Shown piece by piece: positions 43,465 to 52,931 of a stretch of DNA of 64,000 nucleotides (the first letter of the stretch is position 1; the number at the start of each line of letters is the position of its first letter). Made by a program: the position numbers and the translations under genes. The DNA is from SHVO01 sp964576515. GTDB taxonomy: Bacteria > Pseudomonadota > Alphaproteobacteria > Rhodospirillales > Rhodospirillaceae. Location: NCBI GenBank assembly GCA_964576515.1, contig CAZNUW010000011.1, positions 1 through 64,000 on the forward strand, given 5' to 3'. A model generated the notes under the pieces. It was not told the DNA's origin and did not search any database. It saw nothing but the letters and a program-made list of their open reading frames with translations.

Positions 43465-43872
43465 TTAGTTCGGGACCGCGGGGACCGCGGGCGCCGCCGG
43501 TGCGGAGGCCGCCGGCGCGGTCGTCGCCGGCGCATCGGCGTTCGGCACCGCGGGCGGCGTTTCGATGACGCTGTCCATGACGCTGGGCACAGGCGCGCCG
43601 CCGCTGGTGGCCGGCGCGAGAATCGATGTCTGCGGCGCGCGGTCTTGTGCCAGGAGCGCAAGGCCGATGCTCGTGCCGAAGAAAGCGATGCCGAGGATCG
43701 AGGTCGCGCGGGTAAGCGCGTTAGGGCGCGCGCGCGGCTGCATCATCGAACTCAATGAAGCGCCGCCGCCAAAGCCGCCACCGGCCGCGTTCCCTTCGGT
43801 CTTCTGCAAGAGAATGACAAAGATAAGAACGATGGTGATGAGCAGGTGGAGCGCAAGAACGACGGTGGTCAT
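43465..43872 (-). CDS. secG: preprotein translocase subunit SecG
   Basis: A 135-residue membrane protein with two helices (about 3-22 and 57-75) joined by the glycine-rich GNAAGGGFGGGASLSSM loop that marks SecG, followed by an Ala/Pro-rich C-terminal tail longer than in E. coli. It assists the SecYE channel. The tail is low-complexity and probably disordered. It lies downstream of tpiA with 146 bp between, a gap that holds two similar palindromes. Confidence 0.95.
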   Translation of the reverse strand: MTTVVLALHLLITIVLIFVILLQKTEGNAAGGGFGGGASLSSMMQPRARPNALTRATSILGIAFFGTSIGLALLAQDRAPQTSILAPATSGGAPVPSVMDSVIETPPAVPNADAPATTAPAASAPAAPAVPAVPN

Positions 43873-43964
43873 GAATCCTCGGGAATCAAAAGCAGGCGTC
43901 TTGTAGTCTGTTCGGGCCGTAAACGCCAGTCGCCACTCACATAAGGCGCGGGCGGCCGGAAAGC

Positions 43965-44014
43965 TAGGGAATTCCCGGATCGGCCTTGTTTTTCAACAAT
44001 CTAGGGATTCCCTA
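43965..44014. promoter_or_regulatory. pair of similar palindromes between tpiA and secG
   Basis: TAGGGAATTCCC (43965-43976, core GGGAATTCCC) and TAGGGATTCCCTA (44002-44014) share the GGGA.TTCCC pattern and lie about 37 bp centre to centre. The second is 5 bp from the tpiA stop. A paired operator for secG is possible; part of a weak terminator after tpiA is the alternative, but no T run follows on the minus strand. Confidence 0.35.
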
Positions 44015-44018
44015 ACCA

Positions 44019-44774
44019 TTAACCCCGAACCGGGCAACTTTCGACGATCCGCCAGAATTCCGCGGCGTCCAGGCTCGCCCCGCCGACCAGCGCCCCGGTC
44101 ACGTTTGCGGTGGCCAGGATTTCCTTTGCATTGGCGGCCTTCACAGAGCCGCCGTAAAGGATTTTCAAGCCGGTGGCGTTACCCGTCTTCGTGGCGAACA
44201 AGGCGACAATCTGAGCATGTACGGCCGCGATGTCGGCGGTGGTCGCCGTCTTACCGGTGCCGATAGCCCACACCGGCTCGTAGGCGATCACGGTGTTGGT
44301 CGCGGTGGCGCCCGCCGGAAGCGAGCCTTGGACCTGAGACGCGATAACGCTTGAGGTTTCCCCCTTCTCGCGCTGCGCTTCCGTCTCGCCGACGCAGACG
44401 ATGGGGATGAGGCCCGCGCTCAAGGCGGCCTCGGCCTTCGCTTTCACGGCTGCGTCGCTTTCGCCATGGTCGGCGCGGCGTTCAGAGTGCCCCACGATCA
44501 CATACTTGCAGCCGAGGGCCGCGAGGAGCCCGGCGCTGACGTCGCCGGTATGGGCCCCCTTCTCTTTCGCATGACAATCCTGACCGCCGACGGTGATCCC
44601 CGTCCCTTTGGCGACCGCCACGACCGCCGGAATCAACGGACCCGGCGGGCACAAGGCGATCTCCGGCGCCGGGCTGGCGGCGGTCCGCAGGCGCGCGGCC
44701 AGTTCCGCGCTCAAGGCGTCTGCCGAGGCCGGCGATCCGTTCATCTTCCAGTTGCCGGCGATCAAATAGGCCAT
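44019..44774 (-). CDS. tpiA: triosephosphate isomerase
   Basis: 251 residues; interconverts dihydroxyacetone phosphate and glyceraldehyde 3-phosphate. The signature blocks are present: AGNWKMNGS with the substrate lysine, VIVGHSERR with the catalytic histidine, AYEPVWAIGTGKTA with the catalytic glutamate, and YGGSVKAAN near the end. It is divergent from ppiD with 179 bp between starts. Confidence 0.99.
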   Translation of the reverse strand: MAYLIAGNWKMNGSPASADALSAELAARLRTAASPAPEIALCPPGPLIPAVVAVAKGTGITVGGQDCHAKEKGAHTGDVSAGLLAALGCKYVIVGHSERRADHGESDAAVKAKAEAALSAGLIPIVCVGETEAQREKGETSSVIASQVQGSLPAGATATNTVIAYEPVWAIGTGKTATTADIAAVHAQIVALFATKTGNATGLKILYGGSVKAANAKEILATANVTGALVGGASLDAAEFWRIVESCPVRG

Positions 44775-44953
44775 GGGGCACCTCCGTTGCGAAGCTTGGT
44801 AACCCGGCTGGCGCGGCGGCGCAATCTCTCTAACTCATCATATTCATTGGAAAATTCGACTGCGCGGCGTGCTTGCTCCACCACCCCTCGCAACCTATGA
44901 TGCGCCCACTTTGCCGCCCGTCGCGGCATCACACTCTTTAAGTCAGGCCGGCC

Positions 44954-46879
44954 ATGTTCGAAACACTCCGCAGACTCGTCAAAGAAAGCTACCTCGTTAA
45001 GGCTTTGCTGGGCGCGTTGATCATCAGCTTCGGTGTTTTCGGGATCGGCGACTTCATCGGCACCGGGGGCCTCGACCCCAACATCGCGATTAAAGTCGGT
45101 GAGCGGGAAATCAACGTCGTTGAATTTCAGCGCCGCTACGATCAGCGCTATCGCAGCTTCAAGGAATCCGTCGGCAATCAATTGCCCGACAGCGAGATGC
45201 TCCGCCGCTCGGTCATGGACACCATGATCCAGGAAATCACCCGCACATCGATGATGGAAGCCGCCGCCGAGGACGCCGGCATCCTGGTCACCGACGACCA
45301 ACTGCGCGCCGCGATCCGCAATCTGGATGCGTTCCAGGACGAAACCGGCAATTTCAGCCAAATGGTCTTCAATCAGGTTCTCGCCGACAACACCCTGACG
45401 GAATCCGCGTTCCTCGATTTGATGCGCGGCGATCTCAGCCAGCGCGCCCTGCTCCAGCCGATCGCGCTGGGTGGCGGCGCTCCGGGCTATCTCGTCAACA
45501 GCCTGTTCACCTATCGCAACGAGGGCCGGTCCGCCGACACGCTGCTTGTGAGCGCGAAGTCCGTCACGATTACGGAAAAGCCCAGCGACGCGGATCTCAA
45601 AACCATCTACGACCAGAACACCGCGACCTTCATGCAACCGGAATACCGCAAACTCTCGGCTATCGCCCTGCGGGCCACCGACCTTGCGAAACCTGAATCC
45701 TTCGCGGAAGAGGAAGTGAAGACCTATTACGACCAGAACGCCGCCCGCTACCGGACGCCGGCGAAGCGTCAGGTCTCGCAGCTTGTCTTCGACACGAAGG
45801 AAGAGGCCGAGAAAGTACGCGCCATGGCCGCGCCCGGCGATACGCTCGCCGCCCTGGCCACGAAAGCGGGTCTCGCGGCGCCGATCGATCTTGGCGAACA
45901 CGGCCGCGAGTCCATCATCGGTAAGAGCATGGGGCCGGCCTTCGAACTTCCGGTCAACGAACTGAGCGCCCCGATCCAGTCGGATCTGGGCTGGCACATC
46001 TTCGTCTCAACGGCGGTGACGCCCGAACACGTCACGCCTTATGAGGAGTCCAAGACCGCAATCCGGCAGACGCTGGCGGAGGAACGCGGACTCGACGCGG
46101 TCTATCGGGCGTCGACCGACCTTCAAGATGCCCTCGCCGCCGGCACCCCGATGGCGGACATCGCGACCAACCTCGGCGTTTCCATTCTCGAAATCGAGAG
46201 CATCGACCAGTCGGGCAAGGATCCGAACGGCGCCGACGTTCCCGGCCTCTATGACCAAGCGGGTCTTCTCAGCAGCGCCTTCTCGTTGCCGCAGGGCGGC
46301 GACAGCGGCCTGCGCGACCTGCCGGGCCGCGATGGCTATTATGTCGTGAAGGTCGAAAGCATCACGCCGCCCGCACCAAAACCGCTTGAAAGCGTGCGCG
46401 CCGACGTCACGGCGATCTGGCAGCGCGACAAGGTGAATGCGGAAGCACGCGCCATCGCCGACAAGATCGCGGCGGAGATCGGCGCATCAACCGCCCTCGC
46501 CTCGCTCGAAACCAAGGACGGTAAGGTCAGCTACGGATTCATCAGCCCCGTCACGCGTTTCGGCCAACCGCTCGACCGGCAGCATTTGATCGATACGGGC
46601 CGGTTGAGCGCGCAGATGCTGGGCAAGCTGTTCGCCGCGAAGCCGGGCGAAGTCTTCACCGCCGACGCCACCGACGGCATCGTGATCGTGCGCCTCAAGG
46701 ACGTCACGACCCCGCAGCCCACCGGGGCGCTTGCCGCGGCGCGCAACCAGCTCGTCGCGTCCGTGCGCGATGGCGTCACAACCGACATGATGGAGCAGAT
46801 GAACGCCACGTTCGCGACGCGCTATCCGGTGGAAGTGAACAACACCGTCGTCGACCAGATGGTCAAGACCACCCGCTAA
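44954..46879 (+). CDS. ppiD: PpiD-like periplasmic peptidyl-prolyl isomerase
   Basis: 641 residues. An N-terminal membrane anchor (about 16-38, LVKALLGALIISFGVFGIGDF) is followed by a SurA-N-like chaperone region and a parvulin domain at about 270-360 with ESIIGKSMGPAFELPVNELS, then a long C-terminal region. It should act at the periplasmic face of the Sec translocon on emerging outer-membrane proteins, which suits a genome with many TonB receptors. The ATG at 44954 is set by GGCCGG only, but the anchor begins directly there. trpE follows by 24 bp. Confidence 0.92.
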   Translation: MFETLRRLVKESYLVKALLGALIISFGVFGIGDFIGTGGLDPNIAIKVGEREINVVEFQRRYDQRYRSFKESVGNQLPDSEMLRRSVMDTMIQEITRTSMMEAAAEDAGILVTDDQLRAAIRNLDAFQDETGNFSQMVFNQVLADNTLTESAFLDLMRGDLSQRALLQPIALGGGAPGYLVNSLFTYRNEGRSADTLLVSAKSVTITEKPSDADLKTIYDQNTATFMQPEYRKLSAIALRATDLAKPESFAEEEVKTYYDQNAARYRTPAKRQVSQLVFDTKEEAEKVRAMAAPGDTLAALATKAGLAAPIDLGEHGRESIIGKSMGPAFELPVNELSAPIQSDLGWHIFVSTAVTPEHVTPYEESKTAIRQTLAEERGLDAVYRASTDLQDALAAGTPMADIATNLGVSILEIESIDQSGKDPNGADVPGLYDQAGLLSSAFSLPQGGDSGLRDLPGRDGYYVVKVESITPPAPKPLESVRADVTAIWQRDKVNAEARAIADKIAAEIGASTALASLETKDGKVSYGFISPVTRFGQPLDRQHLIDTGRLSAQMLGKLFAAKPGEVFTADATDGIVIVRLKDVTTPQPTGALAAARNQLVASVRDGVTTDMMEQMNATFATRYPVEVNNTVVDQMVKTTR

Positions 46880-46903
46880 GGCGGCCGCCCGAAAGCCTTC
46901 ACG

Positions 46904-48409
46904 ATGGATATCGCGCCCGGCCGCCCACAATTCGACGACGTCTACGCGGCCGGTAAAGCGCAAGTCGTATGGACCGAACTCGCCGCGGACATCGATACGC
47001 CCGTTTCCGTGATGCTCAAGCTGGGCCAGGAGCGGCGATTCACCGCGCTTCTAGAGTCGGTGACAGGCGGCACGACCCGCGGGCGCTACTCGTTCATCGC
47101 GCTTGATCCGGACGTCGTGTGGCGCTGCAACGGCGCGGCGGCGGAAATCTGCCGCGATATCGGCGAAGGCGCCCTTCGTTATACCCCTGAACCTCAGCCG
47201 GCGCTGGCCTCGCTCCGCGCGCTCTTGAAGGAATCCCGAATCGACCTGCCGGCCCATTTGCCCCCGAACTCCGCCGGGCTTATGGGCTACATGGGTTACG
47301 ACACCATTCGCCTTGTCGAGAACATCCCTTGCAAGAACCCCGATACGCTGGGGATTCCGGATGGGATGTTCATGCGCCCGACCATCAACGTCATCTTCGA
47401 CAATGTCGACGACGTCATGACCGTGGTCGCGCCCGTCTATCCCCGGGAAAACGTCAGTCCGGCGCAAGCCTATGAAACCGCCGCGAAGCGCATTCAAAGC
47501 GTCATCGCGCGCCTTGGCGCCGCGGTGCCGCACACAGTCCCAAGCTCCGCGCCGCGTTTCGATACGCCGGTCTCGAATATCGGACGCGAGGGCTACCACC
47601 GGATGGTGGAGAAGGCGAAAGAGTACATTCGCGCGGGCGATATCTTCCAGGTCGTCCCCTCGCAGCGATTCAGACTGCCCTTCGCACTGCCATCCTTCGC
47701 GCTGTACAGGTCATTGCGTCGACTGAACCCCTCGCCGTTCCTGTTCCATCTCAATCTCGACGGTTTCGCGGTCGTCGGCTCGAGCCCCGAGATCCTGGTC
47801 AGGTTGCGCGACGGCGTGGTCACCATCAGGCCCATCGCCGGGACGCGTCCGCGCGGGAAGACAAAGGCCGAGGATGAAGCGTTGGCGCGCGATCTCCTTT
47901 CCGATCCGAAGGAACTTGCCGAACACCTGATGCTGCTCGATCTTGGGCGTAACGACGTCGGTCGTGTGTGTAAAAGCGGCTCCGTGCGCGTGACCGAGCA
48001 AATGGTGATCGAGAACTACTCCCATGTGATGCACATCGTCTCGAACGTCGAGGGCGAGATCGATCCGCGCTTTGACGCGATGGACGCCCTGATGGCCGGC
48101 TTTCCGGCGGGCACCGTGTCGGGCGCTCCGAAAATCCGCGCCATGGAAATCATCGACGAACTCGAAGGCGAACGCCGCGGCTTTTACGGCGGAGCCATCG
48201 GCTATCTTTCCGCCAGCGGCGAGATGGATACCTGCATCGCGCTTCGCACCGCGCTGGTGAAGGACGGCGAGATCGTCATCCAGGCCGGCGGCGGGGTTGT
48301 CGCCGACAGCGACCCGGAAGCCGAGTTCCAGGAAAGCAACAACAAGGCGCGCGCCCTGGTTCGCGCCGCGGAAGAAGCCGTGCGGTTCTTCGCCGGCGGC
48401 AACACCTGA
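46904..48409 (+). CDS. trpE: anthranilate synthase component I
   Basis: 501 residues. The N-terminal half carries the regulatory part with GLMGYMGYDTIRLVENI; the chorismate-binding domain has EKAKEYIRAGDIFQVVPSQRF, RPIAGTRPRGKT, LMLLDLGRNDVGRV and GTVSGAPKIRAMEIIDELE, GFYGGAIGY. It makes anthranilate from chorismate with the glutamine amidotransferase TrpG, which is not in this window. In many alphaproteobacteria trpE follows ppiD, as here. Confidence 0.98.
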   Translation: MDIAPGRPQFDDVYAAGKAQVVWTELAADIDTPVSVMLKLGQERRFTALLESVTGGTTRGRYSFIALDPDVVWRCNGAAAEICRDIGEGALRYTPEPQPALASLRALLKESRIDLPAHLPPNSAGLMGYMGYDTIRLVENIPCKNPDTLGIPDGMFMRPTINVIFDNVDDVMTVVAPVYPRENVSPAQAYETAAKRIQSVIARLGAAVPHTVPSSAPRFDTPVSNIGREGYHRMVEKAKEYIRAGDIFQVVPSQRFRLPFALPSFALYRSLRRLNPSPFLFHLNLDGFAVVGSSPEILVRLRDGVVTIRPIAGTRPRGKTKAEDEALARDLLSDPKELAEHLMLLDLGRNDVGRVCKSGSVRVTEQMVIENYSHVMHIVSNVEGEIDPRFDAMDALMAGFPAGTVSGAPKIRAMEIIDELEGERRGFYGGAIGYLSASGEMDTCIALRTALVKDGEIVIQAGGGVVADSDPEAEFQESNNKARALVRAAEEAVRFFAGGNT

Positions 48410-48515
48410 ACGACGCGACTTCGTTGCGCGTCGTCACGCTCCTGTTACCCGCGAACGGTTGTCGGACCCACCTCCTTATGTGAGGCTTCATCTTCAGGTT
48501 ATGGAGATTGCCTAC

Positions 48516-48806
48516 ATGAAATGCCCCGTCGACAACGAAACGCTGGTGATGACAGACCGCAGCGGCGTCGAAATCGATTATTGTCCGAAGTGCCGCGGGG
48601 TATGGCTGGACCGCGGCGAGTTGGACAAGATCATCGACCGCGCCGCCGGCGCGCAACCGCAAGCGCAGCCCCAGCAGGCCCCGCCGCCGCTGCAACCCGC
48701 CTATCAACAAGCGCCGCCGTCCGGCTACCACCAAGGGTACGGACACAAGCCCCATTATAAGTATAAGAAGCGCGAGTCCTTCCTGGGCGAACTCTTCGAC
48801 TTCTAG
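48516..48806 (+). CDS. zinc-ribbon protein (zf-TFIIB type)
   Basis: A 96-residue protein with the TFIIB-like zinc ribbon MKCPVDNETLVM...IDYCPKCRGVWLDRGELDKI (Cys 3, Cys 22, Cys 25 visible), followed by a Gln/Pro-rich linker and a basic end HYKYKKRESFLGELFDF. The ATG at 48516 is set by a GGAG site 9 nt upstream; an ATG at 48501 would add five residues. The final LGELFDF is a conserved tail of this family. Function unknown; nucleic-acid or protein binding is possible. Confidence 0.88.
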   Translation: MKCPVDNETLVMTDRSGVEIDYCPKCRGVWLDRGELDKIIDRAAGAQPQAQPQQAPPPLQPAYQQAPPSGYHQGYGHKPHYKYKKRESFLGELFDF

Positions 48807-48905
48807 AGCAACCGCCTTTTCCAAGCGCGCGCCGAAAAACTCGGCGACATCTGCGAATCATTCTCGTTATGATCGCAGTATTGTTTCGCACTTGGATCTG
48901 CCCGC

Positions 48906-49586
48906 ATGCTTCTTGCCATTCCCGATGTCCTGACCGCCGCCCAGGTGGCCGACGCGCGCCGGATTCTCGACGTCGCGGAATGGGTCGACGGCCGCGTCAC
49001 GGCCGGACACCAGGGCGCGCATGTGAAACACAACGTGCAGCTTCCTCCGGGAAGCCCCGCCGGCCGGCAGGTCGGCGAAATGATAAACACCGCGCTCGCC
49101 GCCAATACGCTTTTCATGTCGGCGGCGCTGCCTCTGCGCGTGATACCCCCCATGTTTAACCGATACGAAGGCGGCCAAACGTTCGGGACACATATCGACG
49201 GCGCGATCCGGTCTCTCCCCAACGGTCCGCGTATTCGTACCGATCTCTCCTGCACGCTGTTCCTGACGCCTCCGGAGGACTACGACGGCGGCGAATTGGT
49301 CGTCGAGGACACCTACGGTTCCAAGACGGTGAAGCTGCCGGCTGGACATATGATCCTGTATCCCTCCACGAGCCTTCATCAGGTCACGCCCGTGACGCGG
49401 GGAGCTCGGGTTTCATCTTTCTTCTGGCTGCAAAGCATGGTGCGGGACAATACCCACCGGGCGATGCTCTACGACATGGATGTCGCCATTCAACGATTGA
49501 CCGCCGAGACCACGGCCACCAATCCGTCGGTGATTTCGCTGACCGGCATCTATCACAATCTTCTCCGCGAGTGGGCGGAAGTCTAG
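48906..49586 (+). CDS. piuC: PKHD-type Fe(II)/2-oxoglutarate hydroxylase
   Basis: A 226-residue YbiX/PiuC-family enzyme. The iron ligands are His 96 and Asp 98 in GTHIDGA and His 158 in TSLHQV, with an Arg a few residues on for 2-oxoglutarate. In other proteobacteria piuC sits beside iron-siderophore receptors; here the nearest receptor is far away, but the array at 10-26 kb belongs to the same genome. The start has a short purine run (GCCCGC is poor), so the ATG at 48906 rests mainly on family length. Confidence 0.92.
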   Translation: MLLAIPDVLTAAQVADARRILDVAEWVDGRVTAGHQGAHVKHNVQLPPGSPAGRQVGEMINTALAANTLFMSAALPLRVIPPMFNRYEGGQTFGTHIDGAIRSLPNGPRIRTDLSCTLFLTPPEDYDGGELVVEDTYGSKTVKLPAGHMILYPSTSLHQVTPVTRGARVSSFFWLQSMVRDNTHRAMLYDMDVAIQRLTAETTATNPSVISLTGIYHNLLREWAEV

Positions 49587-49823
49587 GCGGGGAAGAACAG
49601 CCCTCGCGAAGGGCGGCTAGAACGCCGCCGCGACGTCAAAGTTGCGCGCCCGGCCCGCGATTTTTCACAGACCGTTGCCGGAATCACACCGCGCGCCTGA
49701 ATAGCGCGAAAACCGGAACAAACCCGCCATAAGCCGCGTCTTTCAACATGAACAGCTCGCGTGCCTCCCCTTTTGCGTGCGACCGGCGCACCTTGGAGGC
49801 CGCGCGACAGGACCGTAGCCGTC

Positions 49824-52800
49824 ATGTTGTCCCGGGCGCCTTTCAAGGTACGCGTTCTTCGATGGGGTGTTTTGGGCGCCGTGGTCGCCACGAGCGTCGG
49901 TATCGCGTTGTTCGAGGGCCGCGCATCCTACATCCAGGCGGGGATCCTGACTCAGTGGGCGCGCGACATGGCTTTCGCCGTCCAACCTGGACCGGCGGAC
50001 GACGCCCAGTTTCCGACAAACGGACCTTATGACGAACGCCTCGGCTATACCGGCATTCCCTCGTTCGTGAAGCGCCTGACCGCGAAGGGATTCGCCGTCG
50101 ATCATCAAGCGGCGCCGTCCGAGCGGATGCGCGTGTTCGCGTCGTCCAACGGCTATGCGATCTACCGCGAGAAAAATCAGACCGGGCTTTCGGTCCTCGA
50201 CCAGACCGGACAACCGATCTTCGCGAAGTCGTTTCCGCGCTGGACATATACGGAATTCCGCACGGTGCCGCCGCTGGTGGCGAATACGCTGTTATTCATC
50301 GAGGACCGCCATCTGCTGGATGAACGCCACAACCGGCGCAACCCCGCCGTCGCCTGGCAACGGTTCGCCGGCGCGGCCGTCGCGCGCGTGCCGGGGATGT
50401 CTGATGTCGTGCCGGTGCGCGGCGGCGCCAGCACACTCGCCACGCAGATCGAGAAGTTTCGTCACTCCCCCGGCGGGCGCACCGACGACGCCGGGGAAAA
50501 ACTCAAGCAGATGCTGTCCGCGAGTCTGCGCGCCTACATGGATGGGCCCGATACGCTGGCTGCGCGCCAACGCATTCTCGTGACTTACCTGAACGCCACG
50601 CCGCTCGGATCGCGCCCTGGCTATGGCGAGATCATCGGCATCGCGGACGGCCTCGCCGTTTGGTTCGGTACCGATTTCAGTGAGGCGAACCGCGTTCTGA
50701 CGAGCGCGCCTAAAAACGCGGCGGCGCTGTCCCGGAAAGCCGAAGTCTATAAGCAGGTGCTCGGGCTCCTGCTGGCGCAGCGCCGCCCGGCCCACTATCT
50801 CGCCGGCGACCCTACGGCGCTCGAAATGCTGGCCGATCATTATCTCGGCGCTTTGAAAAACGCCGGCCATATCGATCCGAATCTGTACGAATCCGCACGC
50901 GCCGCCAAACTCGCTTTTAGCGACAAGGCGCCCGCGCCCCTGCCCGTCTCGTTCACAGAACGTAAGGCCGCCGATCTCGTGCGCACCGAACTCCTGAACG
51001 CCTTACGCCTGCCGGGCCTCTATACCCTCGATCGCTTGGATATGACCGTGGGGTCCACCATCGATCGCACGGCCCAGGCCGCGGTCACACGCGTCCTCGG
51101 ACGTCTCAACGAGCGCCAATACGTCAAGACTCTCGGAATGGTCGGGCACAACCTGCTGAGCCCGACGGCCGACCCGGCCAAGGTCGCTTATAGCGTCGTC
51201 CTCTATGAACGCGGGAAAGATCACCATGCCTTGCGTATCCACGCCGACAGCCTCGACAAACCCTTCAACCTCAATACCGGCGCGAAACTGATCCTAGGCT
51301 CGACCGCCAAGCTGCGCACGACCGCGACCTATCTCAACATCATCGCCTCTCTTCATGAGACGCATGGGAATGCGCCGCACGCCGAACTCGCGGCACTCAC
51401 CCGCACGCCGCGCGACCCGCTCACGGATTGGTCGATCGGCTATCTACTCGGCGCGAAGGACCGTTCGCTTCAACCGATGCTGGATGCGGCGATGCAACGC
51501 ACGTACTCTGCCAGCCCCTACGAGACGTTTTTCACCGGCGGCGGCCAGCACCGCTTCGGAAACTTCAATAAGGATGATAACGGCAAAGTGCCGAGCGTCG
51601 CATACGCGCTGCGGCATTCCATCAATCTTCCCTTCATCCGGCTGATGCGCGACATCACGCGCCATCATCTCGCGATGGATCGCGAAGCCTTCGACGAGAA
51701 TGATCCTGAACGCAGCCGTGCGGCCTATCTCCGCCGTTTTGCGGACCGTGAAGGCCGCGCGTACCTTCATAGATTCTACGAGGACTACCGCGGCCTGTCG
51801 CCCAAGGAAGCCCTTGAATTCCTCGCCGCGCGTACCCGCGCGAAGCCCCACAGCCTCGCCGTGATTTTCCGTTCTGTGCGGCCGAATGCTGATATCGCGG
51901 CGCTCGATGATTTTCTCGCGACGCGGGTGACCGCGCCCCTCGGCCGAAACGATGTCGAAGCGCTCTACGGCAAGTATGAAGCCGGACGTTTCTCGTTGAA
52001 CGACCGCGGGTACATCGCCGGCATTCACCCCCTCGAACTGTGGCTTGTGTCCTATATGCGGCAACGGCCGAACGCGGGATGGGATGAATTGACGTCCGCG
52101 AGCGCCAAGGAGCGTCAGGACGTCTACAGTTGGCTGGTCAAGACCAGCCGGAAACACCGGCAGGACGTCCGTATCCGAATCTTAAAGGAGGAAGAAGCGT
52201 TCAATCGCGTCCTCAAGGATTGGCGCGCGCAAGGGTATCCCTTCGCGCAGATTGTCCCCTCGTATGCAACCGCGATCGGCAGTTCCGGGGACCGTCCCGA
52301 TGCGCTCGCGCGGCTGATGGGCATTATCATCAATGACGGCGTCGACGTCCCTATGACGAGTATCGAGCGCATCTCTTTCGCGGCCGCCACGCCGTTTGAA
52401 ACCGAGCTCAGCTATTCAGCGCCGCGCGCGCCGGTTCGTGTCTTCGCGCCCGAAGTCGCCCGCACATTGAAACGCGCGCTGAAAAGCGTTGTGGAAGGCG
52501 GAACCGCCATTCGCCTCAACGACGCATTCCACGACGTCGACGGAAGCCCGCTGGAGATGGGCGGTAAGACCGGAACAGGCGACAACCGTTTTAAAACCTT
52601 TAACGCGGCGGGGAACGTTCTCGAATCCCGCGCCGTGGATCGGACCGCCACATTCGCCTTCTTTTTGGGAGACCGATTCTTCGGCACCATTACCGCCTAT
52701 GTTCCCGGCGAGGATGCCGATCACTACGGCTTCACCAGCAGCCTTGCGCTCCAACTCCTGAAAAGCATCGCGCCGTCGATTCAGGAGCTTATCGACACGC

Positions 52801-52931
52801 CGGCGGCGTCCGTGCGGATGGCCGTTCATCTTCCAGGACGGACCCCGACGGCGTCTGTCCAAGAGGTGCGCGTCGACACGCCCCTCGAGGGTGTCACCAG
52901 CGGCCCGTCCGGGCGCGAGCCGGCGACCTAA
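49824..52931 (+). CDS. large class A-type penicillin-binding protein with altered glycosyltransferase motif
   Basis: 1035 residues. After a membrane anchor (about 12-32), the GT51-like domain shows a catalytic ED pair (160-161), GGASTLATQ (200-208) and YLN (255-257), but the usual RKxxE block is EKLKQ (225-229), with Gln where the second glutamate is expected. The transpeptidase domain is intact by its motifs: STAK (493-496), SIN in RHSINLP and KTG in GGKTGTG. It should cross-link peptidoglycan; glycan polymerisation is uncertain. The ATG at 49824 starts the anchor. Its end overlaps the convergent rffA-like gene by 4 bp. Confidence 0.9.
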   Translation: MLSRAPFKVRVLRWGVLGAVVATSVGIALFEGRASYIQAGILTQWARDMAFAVQPGPADDAQFPTNGPYDERLGYTGIPSFVKRLTAKGFAVDHQAAPSERMRVFASSNGYAIYREKNQTGLSVLDQTGQPIFAKSFPRWTYTEFRTVPPLVANTLLFIEDRHLLDERHNRRNPAVAWQRFAGAAVARVPGMSDVVPVRGGASTLATQIEKFRHSPGGRTDDAGEKLKQMLSASLRAYMDGPDTLAARQRILVTYLNATPLGSRPGYGEIIGIADGLAVWFGTDFSEANRVLTSAPKNAAALSRKAEVYKQVLGLLLAQRRPAHYLAGDPTALEMLADHYLGALKNAGHIDPNLYESARAAKLAFSDKAPAPLPVSFTERKAADLVRTELLNALRLPGLYTLDRLDMTVGSTIDRTAQAAVTRVLGRLNERQYVKTLGMVGHNLLSPTADPAKVAYSVVLYERGKDHHALRIHADSLDKPFNLNTGAKLILGSTAKLRTTATYLNIIASLHETHGNAPHAELAALTRTPRDPLTDWSIGYLLGAKDRSLQPMLDAAMQRTYSASPYETFFTGGGQHRFGNFNKDDNGKVPSVAYALRHSINLPFIRLMRDITRHHLAMDREAFDENDPERSRAAYLRRFADREGRAYLHRFYEDYRGLSPKEALEFLAARTRAKPHSLAVIFRSVRPNADIAALDDFLATRVTAPLGRNDVEALYGKYEAGRFSLNDRGYIAGIHPLELWLVSYMRQRPNAGWDELTSASAKERQDVYSWLVKTSRKHRQDVRIRILKEEEAFNRVLKDWRAQGYPFAQIVPSYATAIGSSGDRPDALARLMGIIINDGVDVPMTSIERISFAAATPFETELSYSAPRAPVRVFAPEVARTLKRALKSVVEGGTAIRLNDAFHDVDGSPLEMGGKTGTGDNRFKTFNAAGNVLESRAVDRTATFAFFLGDRFFGTITAYVPGEDADHYGFTSSLALQLLKSIAPSIQELIDTPAASVRMAVHLPGRTPTASVQEVRVDTPLEGVTSGPSGREPAT

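Noticed and set aside
44762..45997. Minus-strand open frame of 411 codons opposite ppiD
   Set aside because: It lies wholly against ppiD and reaches past the tpiA start; it has no motif or start signal.
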